DNA from: Mesorhizobium tianshanense | Lineage (GTDB): Bacteria > Pseudomonadota > Alphaproteobacteria > Rhizobiales > Rhizobiaceae | Direction of reading: 5' to 3' | Assembly: GCF_007830515.1 (NCBI RefSeq) | Contig: NZ_VLKT01000009.1 | Coordinates: forward strand, 1 to 64,000 | Length of the DNA: 64,000 nucleotides | Shown here: positions 8,501-19,852 of the stretch, piece by piece | Numbering within the stretch: position 1 is the first letter of the stretch | Layout of the letters: every line of letters starts with the position of its first letter | Notes under the pieces: generated by a model | The model's database searches: none | The model's input: only the letters and a program-made list of their open reading frames with translations | Told to the model about the DNA's origin: nothing | Position numbers and translations under genes: made by a program

Positions 8501-8583
8501 CAAGCTCCCGACGGTTGCAGGAAACGTTTGATTTCGCTATCGCAGGGATACTTCCTTCCATTTGTCAAATGAGGACCATCAAG

Positions 8584-9081
8584 ATGATTGCCGTTGGCGA
8601 CAAGCTGCCCCAAACGACCTTCAAGACGATGACCGACGACGGCGCAAAAGCGATCACGACGGCCGAGATTTTCTCGGGAAAGAAGGTGGTGCTGTTCGGC
8701 CTTCCCGGCGCTTTCACACCGACCTGCAGCAACAATCATCTGCCTGGCTATCTGGACAATTACGACGCCATCCTGGCGCGCGGCGTCGACACCATCGCCG
8801 TCGTCGCCGTCAACGATGTTCACGTCATGGGCGCCTGGGCCCGCTTCAGCGGCGGTGAAGGCAAGATTCTTTATCTTGCCGACGGTAATGGCGAGTTCGC
8901 CAAGTCGACCGGCCTCGAAGCCGATCTTTCCGGCGGCGGCATGGGTCTGCGTTCGAAGCGGTTCTCGATGATCGTCGACGACGGCAAGGTCACCGCGCTC
9001 AATGTCGAGACAAAGCCCGGCGTTGATGAATCCGGTGCGGCTCACATTCTCGAACAGCTTTCCGTTTTGGCGGCAGCATAG
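8584..9081 (+). CDS. Peroxiredoxin, Prx5/hybrid type
   Basis: A 165-residue thiol peroxidase. The peroxidatic cysteine is C48 in PGAFTPTCSNNHLPGY, the Prx5 signature, with the partner segment AVNDVHVMGAW and the conserved Arg in GLRSKRFSMI. It reduces H2O2 and alkyl peroxides, usually with glutathione/glutaredoxin in proteobacteria. The start at 8584 is set by AGGA 8-12 bases upstream; an ATG 15 bases earlier contains that ribosome site. No disulfide-reductase partner is adjacent; neighbouring genes look functionally unrelated. Confidence 0.92.
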   Translation: MIAVGDKLPQTTFKTMTDDGAKAITTAEIFSGKKVVLFGLPGAFTPTCSNNHLPGYLDNYDAILARGVDTIAVVAVNDVHVMGAWARFSGGEGKILYLADGNGEFAKSTGLEADLSGGGMGLRSKRFSMIVDDGKVTALNVETKPGVDESGAAHILEQLSVLAAA

Positions 9082-9132
9082 GGGCTCGTGCGCTAGCTCT
9101 TCGGAATTGCCTGCCTTTTGGGGACCTCAACG

Positions 9133-9612
9133 ATGTTCGACATCTTCTGGCGCGCTGTGGCGATCGGCATCGGCGCCACGGCACTCATGGACTTCTGGGC
9201 AATTTTCCTGAACACGGTGTTTGCTCAGCCGCGGCCGAACTGGGGACTGGTCGGCCGCTGGGTCTGGCATCTGAGGGACGGCAAGGTTTTCCACGATGAT
9301 ATCGGCGAGGCAGCACCCTACGCGCAGGAATCGGCGCTGGGCTGGGCCTTCCACTATTTTGTCGGCATCGTCTACGGAATCATCCTGGTCGTGCTGGCAG
9401 GAGCGGCGTGGCTGGCCACGCCGACCTTCCTGCCGGCCTTCATCCTCGGCATCGTCACCGTCGGCGCCGGCTGGTTCCTGCTGGCGCCCGGCATGGGCGC
9501 CGGCTGGGCCGCATCAAAACGCCCCAACCCAATGCAGATCCGCGCCCTCAACCTGGTGTCGCATACGGTGTTCGCGCTCGGACTTTTCGGCACGGCGCTG
9601 CTGATCCGCTGA
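9133..9612 (+). CDS. DUF2938-type integral membrane protein
   Basis: A 159-residue protein with four hydrophobic segments (about residues 5-27, 62-85, 90-112 and 138-158). Characteristic segments are WGLVGRWVWHLRDGKVFHDD and LLAPGMGAGWAASKRPNP, which I associate with DUF2938. Function is unknown. GGGGA lies 8-12 bases before the ATG. It ends 19 bases before the convergent rnhA stop. Confidence 0.75.
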   Translation: MFDIFWRAVAIGIGATALMDFWAIFLNTVFAQPRPNWGLVGRWVWHLRDGKVFHDDIGEAAPYAQESALGWAFHYFVGIVYGIILVVLAGAAWLATPTFLPAFILGIVTVGAGWFLLAPGMGAGWAASKRPNPMQIRALNLVSHTVFALGLFGTALLIR

Positions 9613-9631
9613 ACATGGCGGATCAGTGTCC

Positions 9632-10171
9632 TCAATAGCTCTGGGTCGAGCGCCGGACGGGTTTTGATGCCGCCGGCTTCCTGGCCTGAGTGCCTTCCTT
9701 CGGTGCAGCAGCGACAGCAGGCTTGACCGGGCCTTTCTTGAACGGCGCCATGCCTTCACGAGCGAGCTCGTCGGCGCGTTCGTTTTCCATATGGCCAGCA
9801 TGGCCCTTGACCCAATTCCAGGTAACCTGATGGCGCATGTTGGCTTCGTCCAGCGCCTGCCATAGTTCACCGTTTTTGACTGGCTTTTTGTCGGCGGTCT
9901 TCCAGCCGTTCTTCTTCCAGCCGTGGATCCACTTGGAAATGCCATCCATGACGTATTTGCTATCGGTGTGAAGGTCGACCGAGCAAGGCTCCTTCAACGC
10001 ATTCAGCGCCGAGATGGCAGCCAGCAACTCCATACGGTTGTTGGTGGTCGCGGCTTCGCCGCCCGACAGCTCTTTTGTGACACCGTTGAAGCGCAGAACC
10101 GCCCCCCAGCCGCCAGGCCCCGGATTGCCCGAACAGGCACCATCGGTGAAGATTTCAACGCGCTTGGTCAT
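9632..10171 (-). CDS. rnhA: Ribonuclease HI
   Basis: A 179-residue RNase HI that cuts the RNA strand of RNA:DNA hybrids. All four catalytic carboxylates are in place: D10 ([18 protein letters not shown]), E48 (NNRMELLAA), D70 (HTDSKYV) and D134 (ERADELA), with VKGHAGH before the last. About 25 extra C-terminal residues rich in Lys, Ala and Pro extend beyond the usual ~150. The start codon overlaps the thrB stop by four bases (ATGA), so it is the third gene of the ispH-thrB-rnhA operon. Confidence 0.95.
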   Translation of the reverse strand: MTKRVEIFTDGACSGNPGPGGWGAVLRFNGVTKELSGGEAATTNNRMELLAAISALNALKEPCSVDLHTDSKYVMDGISKWIHGWKKNGWKTADKKPVKNGELWQALDEANMRHQVTWNWVKGHAGHMENERADELAREGMAPFKKGPVKPAVAAAPKEGTQARKPAASKPVRRSTQSY

Positions 10172-11130
10172 GTCAGTCCGTATTCGGAAGGAGAGCTGAT
10201 CGCCCGATGGAAGCGCATCCGCCTGATATATTCGGTCGGGTCGCGTTTTATGACCAGCCCGCCGTTGGCAACAGTCAGCCAGTCGTAAAGCCGGGTCAGC
10301 ATGAAGCGCAGTGCCGAGCCGCGCGCCAGCATCGGGAGCGCGGCTTTCTCGTCGCCGCTCAAGGGCCGTACGCTCTGGTAGCCGGCAAGCAGCGCCGTGC
10401 CCTTGGTCAGGTTGAAGGAGAAATCCTTTTCGAAGCACCAGGCGTTGAGGCAAGTGGCGACATCGTAGGCGTAGAGATCATTGCAGGCGAAATAGAAGTC
10501 GATCAGCCCAGACAGTTTTTCACCGAGGAAGAAGACATTGTCCGGGAAAAGATCGGCATGGATGATGCCTTGCGGCAGGCCTTTGGGCCAGCTCCGCTCG
10601 AAATCAGCGAAGTCGGCGTCGACCTCGGCCGCCAGTCCCGGCTCGACCTCGTCGGCGCGAGGGCGAGCGGCGCTCCACAGCTTGCGCCAGCCATCGATGG
10701 CAAGGGCGTTCGGGCGGGTCATCGGGAAGTCGGCGCCGGCAAGATGCAGTGCCGCTAGCGCCTTGCCGACCTCGCCGCAATGCGCTGAGGTCGGCCGCCG
10801 CAGCGAAAGGCCTTCGAGGAAGGTGATGATGACCGCCGGCCGGTCGGCAAGCGTTCCGATGACGCCGCCATCATGCGCGGTAACCGGAAGCGGGCAGGAA
10901 ATGCCCTTCCTGGCGAGATGGCCCATGAGGCCGAGGAAGAACGGCAGGTCGGCCTTGTCGACGCGCTTTTCGTAGAGCGTCAGGATGTAGGAGCCGCTGG
11001 TCGTGTGCAGCAGGAAATTCGAATTCTCGGTGCCTTCGGCGATGCCCTTGTAAGACAGGAGATCGCCGACCGGATAGGCCTTCAGGAACGCGCCGAGCTC
11101 GCTTTCGTTGACGTCGGTGTAGACCGCCAT
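10168..11130 (-). CDS. thrB: Homoserine kinase, APH-fold type (ThrB)
   Basis: A 320-residue enzyme that phosphorylates homoserine in threonine synthesis. This is the aminoglycoside-phosphotransferase-fold version found in alphaproteobacteria and pseudomonads, not the GHMP kinase of E. coli. Seen: [15 protein letters not shown] near residue 28, catalytic H191-A-D193...N198 ([12 protein letters not shown]) and the metal-binding D211 in LIDFYFA. It starts 7 bases after ispH and overlaps rnhA by four. Confidence 0.95.
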   Translation of the reverse strand: MAVYTDVNESELGAFLKAYPVGDLLSYKGIAEGTENSNFLLHTTSGSYILTLYEKRVDKADLPFFLGLMGHLARKGISCPLPVTAHDGGVIGTLADRPAVIITFLEGLSLRRPTSAHCGEVGKALAALHLAGADFPMTRPNALAIDGWRKLWSAARPRADEVEPGLAAEVDADFADFERSWPKGLPQGIIHADLFPDNVFFLGEKLSGLIDFYFACNDLYAYDVATCLNAWCFEKDFSFNLTKGTALLAGYQSVRPLSGDEKAALPMLARGSALRFMLTRLYDWLTVANGGLVIKRDPTEYIRRMRFHRAISSPSEYGLT

Positions 11131-11137
11131 GGGCTGT

Positions 11138-12169
11138 TCACGCGGCTCCGTTGACGAAGGCCATGTCGGCCTTCGTCAGTTCGACATCGCGCAAGACCCG
11201 CATCACCGGAAAATCCTCCGTTTCCGTCGCCGTCACCGCCAGCTCGATCGTGACGTCGAAGCGCTGCCGGAACGCATCGATGATCTCGTCGACGATGATT
11301 TCCGGCGCCGACGCACCCGCCGACAGACCGAGCGTCGAGATGCCGGCAATGTCATTCCACGGAATTTCGGAGGCGCGCTGTACGAGAAGCGACATCGAAG
11401 CGCCGGCGCGTTCGGCCACTTCGACAAGACGCCGCGAATTGGAGGAGTTGGGAGCGCCGACGACCAGGAAGAGATCGGCACCCGTGGCGGTCTCCTTCAC
11501 CGCTTCCTGGCGATTGGTGGTGGCATAGCAGATCGATTCGGCGGCGGGCGCCTGCAAATCGGGAAAACGATCCTTAAGTGCCCGGATGATACCGGCCGTG
11601 TCCTCGACCGACAGCGTCGTCTGGGTCACGAAACCGAGCGCCTGCGGGTCGGCGGGTACTAAATTCGCAGCGTCGGCTTCGGTCTCGATCAGGGTGACGG
11701 CGCCGTCCGGCAATTGCCCCATCGTGCCGATCACTTCTGGGTGGCCGGCATGGCCGATCAGAAGCACATGGCGGCCGAGCCGCTGATGGCGCATCGCCTG
11801 CTTGTGAACCTTCGACACCAGCGGGCAGGTGGCGTCGAGATAGAAGAGGTTGCGCGCCTGGGCGTCCGCCGGCACCGACTTCGGCACGCCATGCGCCGAA
11901 AAGACGACTGGGCTCTGGCGATGCTCTGCCGGTATCTCGGAGAGCTCCTCGATGAACACCGCACCCAGACTTTGCAACCCCTCGACGACATAGCGGTTGT
12001 GTACGATCTCGTGGCGGACATAGACCGGCGCGCCGTATTTCTTCAGCGCCAGCACGACGATCTGGATGGCGCGGTCGACGCCGGCGCAGAAGCCCCGCGG
12101 CTGGCAGAGCCTTATCGTCAGCGGTGGCTTTGGGGTTGTGTGAAGCATGATTCCGGGCCGGTTGGTCAT
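11138..12169 (-). CDS. ispH: 4-Hydroxy-3-methylbut-2-enyl diphosphate reductase
   Basis: A 343-residue final enzyme of the MEP pathway, making IPP and DMAPP. The three cysteines holding the Fe-S cluster are visible: C28 ([11 protein letters not shown]), C115 (DATCPLV) and C214 ([11 protein letters not shown]), plus the conserved TTLS segment. An alternative start at 12148 (MLHTTP) is possible; neither has a strong ribosome site. It is first of a three-gene operon with thrB and rnhA. dxs of the same pathway is at 25.5-27.5 kb. Confidence 0.95.
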   Translation of the reverse strand: MTNRPGIMLHTTPKPPLTIRLCQPRGFCAGVDRAIQIVVLALKKYGAPVYVRHEIVHNRYVVEGLQSLGAVFIEELSEIPAEHRQSPVVFSAHGVPKSVPADAQARNLFYLDATCPLVSKVHKQAMRHQRLGRHVLLIGHAGHPEVIGTMGQLPDGAVTLIETEADAANLVPADPQALGFVTQTTLSVEDTAGIIRALKDRFPDLQAPAAESICYATTNRQEAVKETATGADLFLVVGAPNSSNSRRLVEVAERAGASMSLLVQRASEIPWNDIAGISTLGLSAGASAPEIIVDEIIDAFRQRFDVTIELAVTATETEDFPVMRVLRDVELTKADMAFVNGAA

Positions 12170-12245
12170 ATCGTGAACTCAAGTCGTGAGCTCAAGGCGC
12201 GAAATGAGGTGTGCACCCCTGCCCTGTCAAGGGTGCCGGTGGCGA

Positions 12246-13001
12246 TCAGTCCTCTTTCGCCGGGCGGCGAAGCCTGAAGATGAGGACGCCGGCAAGGGCG
12301 GCGGCAAGGCCGTACCAGGTCACGGCGTATTGCAAATGGCTGTTCGGCAGGTCGATGATGGTAACGCCGCCAACCGGCAGCCCACCCGGGTTCGGCGTGG
12401 CGTCCGCGTCGATGAAGAATGGCACCAGCCCCGCGCCGGCCGGCAGACCGGCGCTCGCCGCCATCGCGTCGCGATCCTTCCAGTAGAAGATGTTCTTCTG
12501 CGGATCATTGTCGGGCAGCATCATCGAGGGCTTCGCCGGCAGCGGGTTGCGGGCGAGCCCCGTCACCGTCACCCGGCCCGCTAGCTGGCTTTGCGGGCGC
12601 TTGGCCGCGTCCTTGAGATCGTAGGGCACGAAGCCGCGGTTGATCAGGACGAAGCGGCCATCCTCCAGATGCAAGGGAGTGAAGACATCGAAACCGGACT
12701 GGCCTTCCCAGGTCGCGAAGAAATGCCGCTCGCCTCGATGCAGGAAAGTGCCGGTTACCGTCACCGGCGTGTAGTCGACGTCGCCGGTGGCGGCGAACCG
12801 CTTTTCGACCTCGGCCAACGGCACAGGCGCCGAGTGCGTACGCTGGTCGATGGTCTGGAGAAGACCCTCCTTCCAGTACAGGCGCTGGACCTGCCAGGTG
12901 CCGAGCGTCAGCAGGGTAAACAACAGCACGAGACCGAGGCCAAGCAGCAATGCCGTCTTCGGCCGCGAACGGCCTGCAACCGAACCCGATGTCGCGCTCA
13001 T
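12246..13001 (-). CDS. SURF1 family cytochrome oxidase biogenesis protein
   Basis: A 251-residue protein with the SURF1 layout: an N-terminal helix (about residues 17-38, GLGLVLLFTLLTLGTWQVQR), a periplasmic domain, and a C-terminal helix ending in RLRRP. The TLGTWQVQRLYWK segment is typical. SURF1 helps insert heme a into subunit I of the aa3 oxidase. The start at 13001 overlaps the end of the DUF983 gene by four bases (ATGA). It is the distal gene of the cta cluster. Confidence 0.9.
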   Translation of the reverse strand: MSATSGSVAGRSRPKTALLLGLGLVLLFTLLTLGTWQVQRLYWKEGLLQTIDQRTHSAPVPLAEVEKRFAATGDVDYTPVTVTGTFLHRGERHFFATWEGQSGFDVFTPLHLEDGRFVLINRGFVPYDLKDAAKRPQSQLAGRVTVTGLARNPLPAKPSMMLPDNDPQKNIFYWKDRDAMAASAGLPAGAGLVPFFIDADATPNPGGLPVGGVTIIDLPNSHLQYAVTWYGLAAALAGVLIFRLRRPAKED

Positions 13002-13384
13002 TCGCCGCGATCCAGCCTGCCCTCGGCTGCCTTGTTGCGGTATTGCAGCGTCAAGAGCACACCCTTGATCAGCCTGAGCGCGCCCAGGCAAAGCACCAAG
13101 GTCAGCGGTATCCACAGCACGAGATGCAGCCAGAGCGGCGGATTGAGCGTCACCTCCATCCACAGCGCCAGCCCGACGACGATGAAGCCGATGATCAGAA
13201 TGACGAACACCGCCGGCCCGTCGCCGGCATCGGCATAGGAATAGTCGAGGCCGCAATTGGCGCAGCGTTTGCCGACGGTGAGGAAGCCGGAAAACAGTCG
13301 TCCCTCACCACAGCGCGGGCAACGGCCGTGGAGGCCGGCCGAAATCGGATCGATCGGTGGCCAGATCGCCTTGTCGTCGCTCAT
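12998..13384 (-). CDS. DUF983 zinc-ribbon membrane protein
   Basis: A 128-residue protein. Two CxxC pairs (GRCPRCGEGRLF and KRCANCGLDYSY) form a putative zinc ribbon, followed by two hydrophobic helices (about residues 57-78 and 85-108). DUF983 proteins commonly accompany cytochrome oxidase assembly genes in alphaproteobacteria; the molecular role is not established. It lies between ctaE and SURF1 with an overlapping stop/start to SURF1. Confidence 0.88.
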   Translation of the reverse strand: MSDDKAIWPPIDPISAGLHGRCPRCGEGRLFSGFLTVGKRCANCGLDYSYADAGDGPAVFVILIIGFIVVGLALWMEVTLNPPLWLHLVLWIPLTLVLCLGALRLIKGVLLTLQYRNKAAEGRLDRGE

Positions 13385-13465
13385 TACACTACCTTAGTGC
13401 CGTTCGCCCCAAAAGATAAGGCGGCCACGTCGCCGCAGCCGCCCACTCAATTCCTCAAAAGGATT

Positions 13466-14347
13466 TCAGTGGCCTTCGATCACCGCGCCGCTCGAGGCCC
13501 AGACATAGACGGACGTGAACAGGAACAGCCAGACCACGTCGACGAAGTGCCAATACCAGGCGGCCGCCTCGAAGCCGAAATGCTGCTTGGGCGTGAAATC
13601 GCCCTTCATCGCGCGGACCAGGCAGACCAGCAGGAAGATCGTGCCGATGATGACATGGAAGCCGTGGAAGCCGGTCGCCATGAAGAAAGTGGCGCCGTAG
13701 ATCGAATCCCTGAAGCCGAACGGCGCGTGCATGTACTCGTAAGCCTGCACCATGGTGAACAGCATGCCGAGACCGACAGTCAGCACCAGGCCGTTGATCA
13801 GCCCCTTGCGGTCGCCATGAATGAGCGCGTGGTGCGCCCAGGTCACAGTTGTGCCCGACAGAAGCAGGATGACGGTGTTGTAGAGCGGCAGGTGGAAGGG
13901 GTCGAGAACCTCGAGGCCCTTGGGCGGCCAGACGCCGCCGGTGAAGGCGGTGCGGGCGTATTGCTGTGCCTCGCCGGGAAACAGGCTGGCGTCGAAGAAA
14001 GCCCAGAACCAGGCGACGAAGAACATCACCTCGGAAGCGATGAACATGATCATGCCATAGCGCAGATGCAGCGACACGACATGTGTGTGGTGGCCTTCAT
14101 GCGCTTCCTTGATGGTGTCCGACCACCAGGCATACATAGTGTAGACAATGATCAAAAGACCGATGAAGAACAGCCACGGATTGGCGATGTTGAAGCCGAA
14201 GAGCGAGAAGTCGCCGCCCTTGAGATACTGCATGTAAGAGACGCCGCCGATCGCGGTGACCAGCGCGCCGATCGAGCCTAGGAACGGCCACGGGCTCGGG
14301 TTGACGAGGTGGTAGTCATGTTCTGGTTTTGCGTGCGCGTCTGCCAT
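13466..14347 (-). CDS. ctaE: Cytochrome c oxidase subunit III
   Basis: A 293-residue membrane protein with seven helices. Characteristic segments are [29 protein letters not shown] and the C-terminal [19 protein letters not shown]. It stabilises the aa3 oxidase core and its proton path. The start lies 2 bases after the ctaG stop, so the two are almost certainly cotranscribed. The N-terminal His-Ala-rich start ([15 protein letters not shown]) is typical of rhizobia. Confidence 0.95.
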   Translation of the reverse strand: MADAHAKPEHDYHLVNPSPWPFLGSIGALVTAIGGVSYMQYLKGGDFSLFGFNIANPWLFFIGLLIIVYTMYAWWSDTIKEAHEGHHTHVVSLHLRYGMIMFIASEVMFFVAWFWAFFDASLFPGEAQQYARTAFTGGVWPPKGLEVLDPFHLPLYNTVILLLSGTTVTWAHHALIHGDRKGLINGLVLTVGLGMLFTMVQAYEYMHAPFGFRDSIYGATFFMATGFHGFHVIIGTIFLLVCLVRAMKGDFTPKQHFGFEAAAWYWHFVDVVWLFLFTSVYVWASSGAVIEGH

Positions 14348-14348
14348 A

Positions 14349-14990
14349 TCAACCCCCGAGGCTTCCTTCGGTATGTGAAACTTTGTTGCTCTTGCCTTTG
14401 ACCGGCGCTGATGAGACCACCGGTTTGTCTTTCTCGTTTTTCTCGATCGGGAACATCGTGTAGGATAGAGTAATCGTCGTCAGGTCCTTCAGTTCCGGCA
14501 CATTGACGATGTCGGGATCCACGTAGAACACGACCGGCATGTCCAGCGTCTCGCCGGGCTTCAGCGTGGTGTCAGTGAAGCAGAAACACTCGACCTTGTT
14601 GAAGTAAGGCCCTGCCAGTTCCGGCTGCACGTTGAAGGTCGCGCGGCCGGCGGTGGCGTGGCTGAACTTGTTGGTCGCGCTATAATGCGCCTGCGCCGTC
14701 TCGCCTATCTTGACGGTGATCGAGCGGGCGACCGGCTGGAACTGCCACGGCACGCCGGCTGTGTTGGCGTCGAAACGGATGGTGATATCGCGGTCGAGCA
14801 CGCGGTCGGCATATTGCTGCGTTGCGCGTTTCACGGTGCCGCCGTAACCGGTCGCCTGGCAAAACATCGCGTAGAGCGGCACCGCCGCGTAGGCCATGCC
14901 GATCATGCCGCCGAAGAAGGCGACGCAGACGCCGGCGACGATGCCGTTGGTGTTCTTCTTTTGGGGACGGGTCACAGCCTGATGGTTCAT
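14349..14990 (-). CDS. ctaG: Cytochrome c oxidase assembly protein CtaG/Cox11
   Basis: A 213-residue copper chaperone that metallates CuB of subunit I. One N-terminal helix (about residues 17-40) is followed by a periplasmic Ig-like domain with the copper motif C135-F-C137 ([10 protein letters not shown]) and the VDPDI segment. The start at 14990 is supported by GAGG just upstream; a GTG four codons earlier lies in the coxF stop region. It sits between coxF and ctaE. Confidence 0.95.
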   Translation of the reverse strand: MNHQAVTRPQKKNTNGIVAGVCVAFFGGMIGMAYAAVPLYAMFCQATGYGGTVKRATQQYADRVLDRDITIRFDANTAGVPWQFQPVARSITVKIGETAQAHYSATNKFSHATAGRATFNVQPELAGPYFNKVECFCFTDTTLKPGETLDMPVVFYVDPDIVNVPELKDLTTITLSYTMFPIEKNEKDKPVVSSAPVKGKSNKVSHTEGSLGG

Positions 14991-14998
14991 CTTGAGCC

Positions 14999-15166
14999 TC
15001 ACATCGTTCCGGTGAGGTTGTGACCGAATTTCACGACAGTCGCGATATAGAAGATGACGACAAGCACCGCCAGCGCCAGGCCGATGGCTACCGAGCGGTT
15101 GCGCCGGGCCTTCTGCTGGCGCTCCGTCAGCGCGACGAGTTCAAGCTTGTTGTCGGCCATGGTCAT
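14999..15166 (-). CDS. CoxF-type small membrane protein of the oxidase cluster
   Basis: A 55-residue protein easily missed because of its size. It has a charged N-terminus ([20 protein letters not shown]) then one helix (about residues 26-46, [20 protein letters not shown]). The start codon at 15166 overlaps the ctaB stop as ATGA, and ctaG follows after 8 bases, so it is embedded in the operon. Alphaproteobacterial cta clusters usually have such an ORF here, often called coxF. Its exact job is unproven. Confidence 0.85.
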   Translation of the reverse strand: MTMADNKLELVALTERQQKARRNRSVAIGLALAVLVVIFYIATVVKFGHNLTGTM

Positions 15167-16107
15167 GCTCCACCCGTAGCCAGGGCGCGCCCGACAACGC
15201 AGTCGGCAAGGTAGATGGCGAAGATGGCGAAGAGATAGAGCAGCGAGTAGCCGAACAACGCCTTGGCCGGCTTCATCACATGGTCGTCGTCGGACATCCG
15301 CAGCACCTTCCACGCATACCAGACGAAGCCAGCGCCAAGCAGGACCGCAAGGACACCATAGGCTGATGTGGTGAAACCGAGCGCCCAAGGCAGCACGCCA
15401 ACCGGCGCAAGGATCAGCGCATAGGCGAAGATCTGGCGTCGGGTCGAAGCCTGGCCGGCGACATTCGGCATCATCGGGATGCCGGCCCTGGCATAGTCCT
15501 CGGACTTGAAGAGAGCGAGCGCCCAGAAATGCGGCGGCGTCCACAGGAAGATGATCAGGAACAGGACGATGCTTTCCAGGCTAACCGTTCCGGTCGCAGC
15601 CGTCCAGCCGATCACCGGCGGGATGGCGCCGGCAGCACCGCCAATGACGATGTTTTGCGGCGTCCAGCGCTTCAGCCACATCGTGTAGACGACGGCATAG
15701 AAGAAGATGGTGAAGGCCAGGAGCGTCGCCGACAGCCAGTTGACCAGCACGCCAAGCGTCATCACCGACAGCACCGACAGCACCAAGCCGAAACTCAGCG
15801 CCTCGCCGGGCCGGATGCGGCCGGCCGGCACCGGACGGCCGGCGGTCCTGGTCATCACCGCATCGATATCGGCGTCATACCACATGTTGAGCGCGCCGGA
15901 GGCGCCAGCACCAATGGCAATAGCCAGGATCGCGATCACCGCCAGAAGCGGATTGATGGTCACGGGTGCTGCGACCAGGCCGACAAAAGCGGTGAACACC
16001 ACCAGCGACATGACGCGCGGCTTCAGCAGGGCGAAGAAATCGCCCGCCGTCGCTTCCGACATGCGAAAGCCCGGTTCATCAATCAATTGGTCGTCGACAA
16101 GGGCCAT
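15163..16107 (-). CDS. ctaB: Protoheme IX farnesyltransferase
   Basis: A 314-residue UbiA-superfamily membrane enzyme that farnesylates heme b to heme o for the aa3 oxidase. The first Asp-rich motif ([19 protein letters not shown], about residue 72) and the second polar loop ([14 protein letters not shown]) are present with about nine helices. It starts the downstream assembly operon ctaB-coxF-ctaG-ctaE-DUF983-SURF1, separated from ctaD by a terminator hairpin at 16138-16163. Confidence 0.95.
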   Translation of the reverse strand: MALVDDQLIDEPGFRMSEATAGDFFALLKPRVMSLVVFTAFVGLVAAPVTINPLLAVIAILAIAIGAGASGALNMWYDADIDAVMTRTAGRPVPAGRIRPGEALSFGLVLSVLSVMTLGVLVNWLSATLLAFTIFFYAVVYTMWLKRWTPQNIVIGGAAGAIPPVIGWTAATGTVSLESIVLFLIIFLWTPPHFWALALFKSEDYARAGIPMMPNVAGQASTRRQIFAYALILAPVGVLPWALGFTTSAYGVLAVLLGAGFVWYAWKVLRMSDDDHVMKPAKALFGYSLLYLFAIFAIYLADCVVGRALATGGA

Positions 16108-16137
16108 GCGTACTTAAAGTCCATCATTCCGTTGGCC

Positions 16138-16163
16138 AAAACCGCCGGGCGGGCCGGCGGTTT
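16138..16163 (-). terminator. Hairpin after ctaD, before ctaB
   Basis: A perfect 10-bp stem (AAACCGCCGG with CCGGCGGTTT) around GCGGG. In minus reading it ends in GGCGGTTTTGG, a short T run. It lies 22 bases after the ctaD stop and could partly terminate ctaCD or set the ratio of structural to assembly gene expression. Confidence 0.6.
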
Positions 16164-16184
16164 CGTATTCGCCCAGGCTGCCGC

Positions 16185-18768
<2,584 letters not shown>

Positions 18769-19134
18769 TATCTCCCAGTTCCTCGCGATCGGACCGCAAG
18801 AATATCGAACAACGCCAGGACGGGAATCCCGGACAGTCCCAAGGCTGGTTCAAACCATACTCTATTTGCCTCCGCAAGAAAGGAGCGGACGAAACCGTGC
18901 GGCATTTTTGCGCGCAAGCGCGGATGCGCCTTTTGGCGGCGGCCGCGGCGGTGGCGGATCGCGGAGGCCCAACCGGCGGAGTGTCCCGCCAAAATAGGCC
19001 GGCCGGTCGCAATTCGGGCGAATTTGGCACGGAAAAAGCGCACAATTCCCCTGGTCGTAGCAGGCTGGCAGTGGTCTCGTCCTTTACTTGCCCTTGGCGC
19101 GGCTTAAAGTGCCGTGATTCGCAATGGAGCCGTC
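18769..19134. other. Divergent intergenic region between ctaC and the IalB-like gene
   Basis: This 366-base region must hold the promoters of both ctaCD and the IalB-family gene. I see no gene. Several GC-rich direct patches occur around 18945-19010 (ggcggcggccgcggcggtgg and similar), but no clear paired operator and no strong -10. Confidence 0.4.
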
Positions 19135-19710
19135 ATGAACTCTTGGCTTTGGGGACTTGGGCTTACGAGACTTAAGCTTGAGAGATTTGGGCTTTCGAGA
19201 GCCTTGCCGAAGGTCATCCTTCTCGCTGCCTCGTTTGGCATTGGCCTGTCCGGTGTCATCCCGGCCAATGCCGCGCAGCCAAGCGGCAAGGTGCAGTCGA
19301 CGCATGGCGCGTGGTCGATCATCTGCGACACCCCGGCTGGCGCCACATCGGAACAATGCGTGATGATGCAGAACGTCGTCGCCGAGGACCGTCCCGAGAT
19401 GGGGCTTTCCGTCGTCGTGCTGCGCACCGCCGACAACAAGGCCGAAATCCTGCGCGTGCTGGCGCCGCTTGGCGTGCTGCTGCCTAACGGGCTCGGCCTC
19501 AATGTCGACGGCAAGGACATCGGCCGGGCCTATTTCGTGCGCTGCTTCCAGGACGGCTGTTATGCCGAAGTCATTCTCGAAAAGCCGCTGCTCGACACGC
19601 TGAAGACCGGAACGTCGGCCACCTTCATCGTCTTCCAGACGCCGGAGGAAGGCATCGGCATCCCGGTCGAACTCAAGGGCTTCGCCGACGGTTTCGCCGC
19701 CCTGCCTTGA
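19135..19710 (+). CDS. IalB (invasion-associated locus B) family secreted protein
   Basis: A 191-residue exported protein. The mature part has the IalB pattern: WSIICDTP near residue 60, QCVMMQNVV, and the cysteine pair in VRCFQDGCYAEVIL. Named from Bartonella IalB; in free-living rhizobia the role is unknown. The predicted signal peptide is unusually long (about 46 residues to PANAAQ) because its N-terminal part is encoded by a 15-bp tandem repeat. GGAG lies 7-10 bases before the ATG at 19135. It sits between ctaC and tldD. Confidence 0.85.
   Translation: MNSWLWGLGLTRLKLERFGLSRALPKVILLAASFGIGLSGVIPANAAQPSGKVQSTHGAWSIICDTPAGATSEQCVMMQNVVAEDRPEMGLSVVVLRTADNKAEILRVLAPLGVLLPNGLGLNVDGKDIGRAYFVRCFQDGCYAEVILEKPLLDTLKTGTSATFIVFQTPEEGIGIPVELKGFADGFAALP
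19154..19198 (+). repeat. 15-bp tandem repeat (three copies) within the IalB signal peptide
   Basis: GACTTGGGCTTACGA (19154-19168), GACTTAAGCTTGAGA (19169-19183) and GATTTGGGCTTTCGA (19184-19198) are three in-register copies with few differences. They encode the GLGLT-RLKLE-RFGLS stretch before the hydrophobic core. Length is a multiple of three, so copy-number change keeps the frame. Confidence 0.8.
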
Positions 19711-19852
19711 GACTGGGCCAGGATCCCAAAATCCTAACCAACGAAAAGAGATTGTGACCGGCTTTGGCGATGACAGTGGTCATTGCCGATTGTCTGGGCG
19801 CACCTTCGCGCCTACATCGTGAGGACAAACTCTTTCCACGGACGGACCTGCC

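Noticed and set aside
19154..19198. Tandem 15-mers considered as an iteron origin
   Set aside because: They lie inside a coding frame with a signal peptide and lack a replication gene nearby.
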